Below, piece by piece: positions 6,046 to 7,373 of a DNA stretch of 7,373 nt (its first letter is position 1; each line of letters opens with the position of its first letter). The notes beneath the pieces are model-generated. The model was not told the origin of the DNA and searched no databases. It was given only the letters and a program-made list of their open reading frames with translations. This DNA is from Sphingomonadales bacterium (GTDB lineage Bacteria; Pseudomonadota; Alphaproteobacteria; Sphingomonadales; Sphingomonadaceae). The stretch spans positions 1 to 7,373 of the forward strand of contig JAGPVK010000153.1 of NCBI GenBank assembly GCA_018067055.1. The letters are read 5' to 3'. Both the position numbers and the translations under genes were made by a program.

Positions 6046-7347
6046 TCAGGCCGTGGCCAGAGCGGGGGAGGGTTCCTGATTCACCGCCTTGCCGGTCCAC
6101 AGGAACAGCACCGTTGCCAGCGACAGGCTCACCACCACGGTGGCGATCACCGCATAGTTGAGCGACAGGCTGCCATAGGCACCGGCCCAATTGTCGCTCA
6201 TCAGCCCGATCAGTGCCGGTCCGATACCATAACCGAGCAGGGTGATCGACAGGCTGCTGATCGAGGACGCGGTGCCGCGTTCGGTTGGCATGACCGCGGC
6301 CTGAACCATGGAAATCGCGGCACCCTGCGTCGACACCAGCAGGATATAGCCACACAGATAGAGCGCGAGGGTGACCTCCAGGCTGGTCGACAGCAGGCAG
6401 AGCGTCCAGAAGGGCATGGTCAGCAGCACCGCAAGCGCGCAATACCATGGCCGCCAGCGGGGATTTTTCCTGGCCAGAAAATCTGCGAGATAGCCGCCCA
6501 ATATCATCCCCGGCACACCACCGAAGAACAGCATCGCTCCCAGGTAGAGGCCGATGTCGCCCTGGCTGACATCGAAGTTGCGGATCAGCATTGGTGCCAG
6601 CCAGATGGCGAAGGCATAGGCCGGCATATTGGTGAAGCTATTGGCGATAACCACGCGGACAAAGACGCTGTTCGCCCACAGCGAACCCATGGTGACCAGA
6701 AACGGCTCCTGCTTGTCGGCGACGGCTGCCTTGGTCTGTTGTCGATAAAAGCGGCCACGCCGGGGCTCGCGAACGGTGTAGTAAAGCAGAATGCCCAGCA
6801 GGATCCCGGGCAGGCCGAGAATCACGAAGGTCCAGCGCCAGCCATAGGCCTCCGCGATCAGCCCCCCGGCGGCATAGCCGAGCACTGGCCCCAGCACCGC
6901 CCCGGCGGCAAATATGCCCATCGCCCGCGACAATTCGTGCGGCGCGAAATAGTCGGTGATGATCGATGCAGAGGGCGGCCCGCCGCCCGCTTCGCCGACG
7001 CCGACGCCGAGGCGGGCGAGCAGCAGCGTCCAGAAACCCAATGCCGCTCCGCACAGCGCCGACATCAGGCTCCACAGAGCAAGCGACACAGCAACCATGG
7101 TCTTGCGATTGGTGCGATCGGCCAGCCGGCCGGCCGGAACCCCCAATATCAGATAGAAAAGCGTGAACGCCGTGCCCGCGAGCAGGCCGATCTGGGTATC
7201 GCTGAGCACGAATTCGGCCTTGATATCCTCGATCAGGATCGACATCACCAGCCGGTCGGCGATGTTGAACATGAAGGTCAGCATCAGCATGACCAGCACA
7301 TAATAGCGATAGACGCCGCCAGAGGCCGGCGCGGTACTGGTTTTCAT
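6046..7347 (-). CDS. MFS transporter, spinster-like (second of two)
   Basis: A 433-residue carrier starting at ATG 7347, with GGAGAGGG five bases upstream; an in-frame TTG five codons earlier is a poorer choice because it overlaps that ribosome site. About 12 membrane segments are visible, with a charged central loop near residues 193-215. Motifs match the first carrier position for position: NIADR in TM1 (28-32), LSDTQIG (48-54), LADRTNR (75-81), and RLGVGVGEAGGG in TM4 (112-123), plus GLPGIL (178-183). This places it in the same spinster-like branch of proton-coupled carriers. The second half diverges more, as expected if the two recognise different substrates or differ in direction. The start overlaps, as ATGA, a reading frame open to the window edge, so an upstream minus-strand gene may be translationally coupled to it. 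Its stop (TGA, complement of 6046-6048) is separated by one base from the stop of the convergent SDR. Confidence 0.92.
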   Translation of the reverse strand: MKTSTAPASGGVYRYYVLVMLMLTFMFNIADRLVMSILIEDIKAEFVLSDTQIGLLAGTAFTLFYLILGVPAGRLADRTNRKTMVAVSLALWSLMSALCGAALGFWTLLLARLGVGVGEAGGGPPSASIITDYFAPHELSRAMGIFAAGAVLGPVLGYAAGGLIAEAYGWRWTFVILGLPGILLGILLYYTVREPRRGRFYRQQTKAAVADKQEPFLVTMGSLWANSVFVRVVIANSFTNMPAYAFAIWLAPMLIRNFDVSQGDIGLYLGAMLFFGGVPGMILGGYLADFLARKNPRWRPWYCALAVLLTMPFWTLCLLSTSLEVTLALYLCGYILLVSTQGAAISMVQAAVMPTERGTASSISSLSITLLGYGIGPALIGLMSDNWAGAYGSLSLNYAVIATVVVSLSLATVLFLWTGKAVNQEPSPALATA

Positions 7348-7373
7348 CTGCACCCTCTCCAAAGGATGCCCAT
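7344..7373 (-). CDS. Possible C-terminal tail of an upstream minus-strand gene
   Basis: On the minus strand a frame is open from the window edge and ends with TGA 7346-7344, which overlaps the MFS start ATG as ATGA. Only ten codons are visible, reading MGILWRGCR and stop. The stop-start overlap is typical of translationally coupled genes, so this may be the end of a longer gene beyond the window. Because the first visible codon happens to be ATG, a nine-residue leader ORF is also possible. No function can be proposed. Confidence 0.3.
   Translation of the reverse strand: MGILWRGCR
7353..7360 (-). promoter_or_regulatory. Ribosome-binding site of the second MFS gene
   Basis: GGAGAGGG on the minus strand, five bases before ATG 7347. 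It closely resembles the GGGGAGAGG-TGC context in front of ATA 621 in the FAD gene. Confidence 0.65.

Noticed and set aside
6008..6448. Minus-strand frame of 146 codons overlapping the end of the second MFS gene and the third SDR
   Set aside because: Shadow frame with no domain, covering two well-supported genes.
1..7373. Mobile element, CRISPR, phage or defence system
   Set aside because: No transposase, integrase, terminal repeats, spaced direct repeats, nuclease or helicase genes are visible; every complete gene belongs to a metabolic or transport family.

Overview
The window is GC-rich and densely coded. It holds seven confident coding regions: six complete genes plus the 3' end of one. 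A ten-codon open frame at the right edge may be the tail of an eighth. Codon choice, the gene families and their mixture (hydantoinase B/ketone carboxylase-type subunit, 3-ketosteroid dehydrogenase-like flavoprotein, several short-chain dehydrogenases (SDRs) and spinster-type MFS carriers) fit a catabolic cluster of an alphaproteobacterium, most likely a sphingomonad. That taxonomic guess comes from gene style and has not been tested by a search. No RNA genes, insertion sequences, CRISPR arrays, integrases or phage genes are visible, and no stretch over about 90 bases lacks a gene.

Layout. Positions 1-3039 are a plus-strand run: the C-terminal 176 codons of a HyuB-like subunit, an FAD-dependent dehydrogenase resembling 3-ketosteroid-delta1-dehydrogenases (603-2246), and an SDR (2266-3039). 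This run meets tail to tail, across 17 bp, a minus-strand pair: an SDR (5215 to 4445) followed by an MFS carrier (4370 to 3057). An 88-bp divergent intergenic region with nested inverted repeats separates that pair from a plus-strand SDR (5304-6044). This third SDR again runs tail to tail, with one base between the stop codons, into a second MFS carrier on the minus strand (7347 to 6046). The second carrier appears to be translationally coupled (ATGA) to something beyond the right edge.

How it may work together (inference). Two related carriers would import (or export) an organic substrate. Three SDRs would interconvert hydroxyl and keto groups at different positions. The flavoprotein would place a carbon-carbon double bond next to a ring ketone. 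The HyuB-like subunit, with partners outside the window, could be part of an ATP-dependent hydrolase or ketone carboxylase acting on a ring or side-chain ketone or amide. A cyclic ketone, terpenoid or steroid-like substrate is the simplest reading, but nothing in the sequence fixes the substrate.

I found no clearly new system. The points worth a second look are the FAD gene's start (an ATA codon sits where the ribosome-binding site predicts a start), a 7-codon bridging minicistron, the operator-like repeats in the divergent region, the altered NAG motif in the third SDR, and the repeated SDR-tail-to-MFS-tail architecture.
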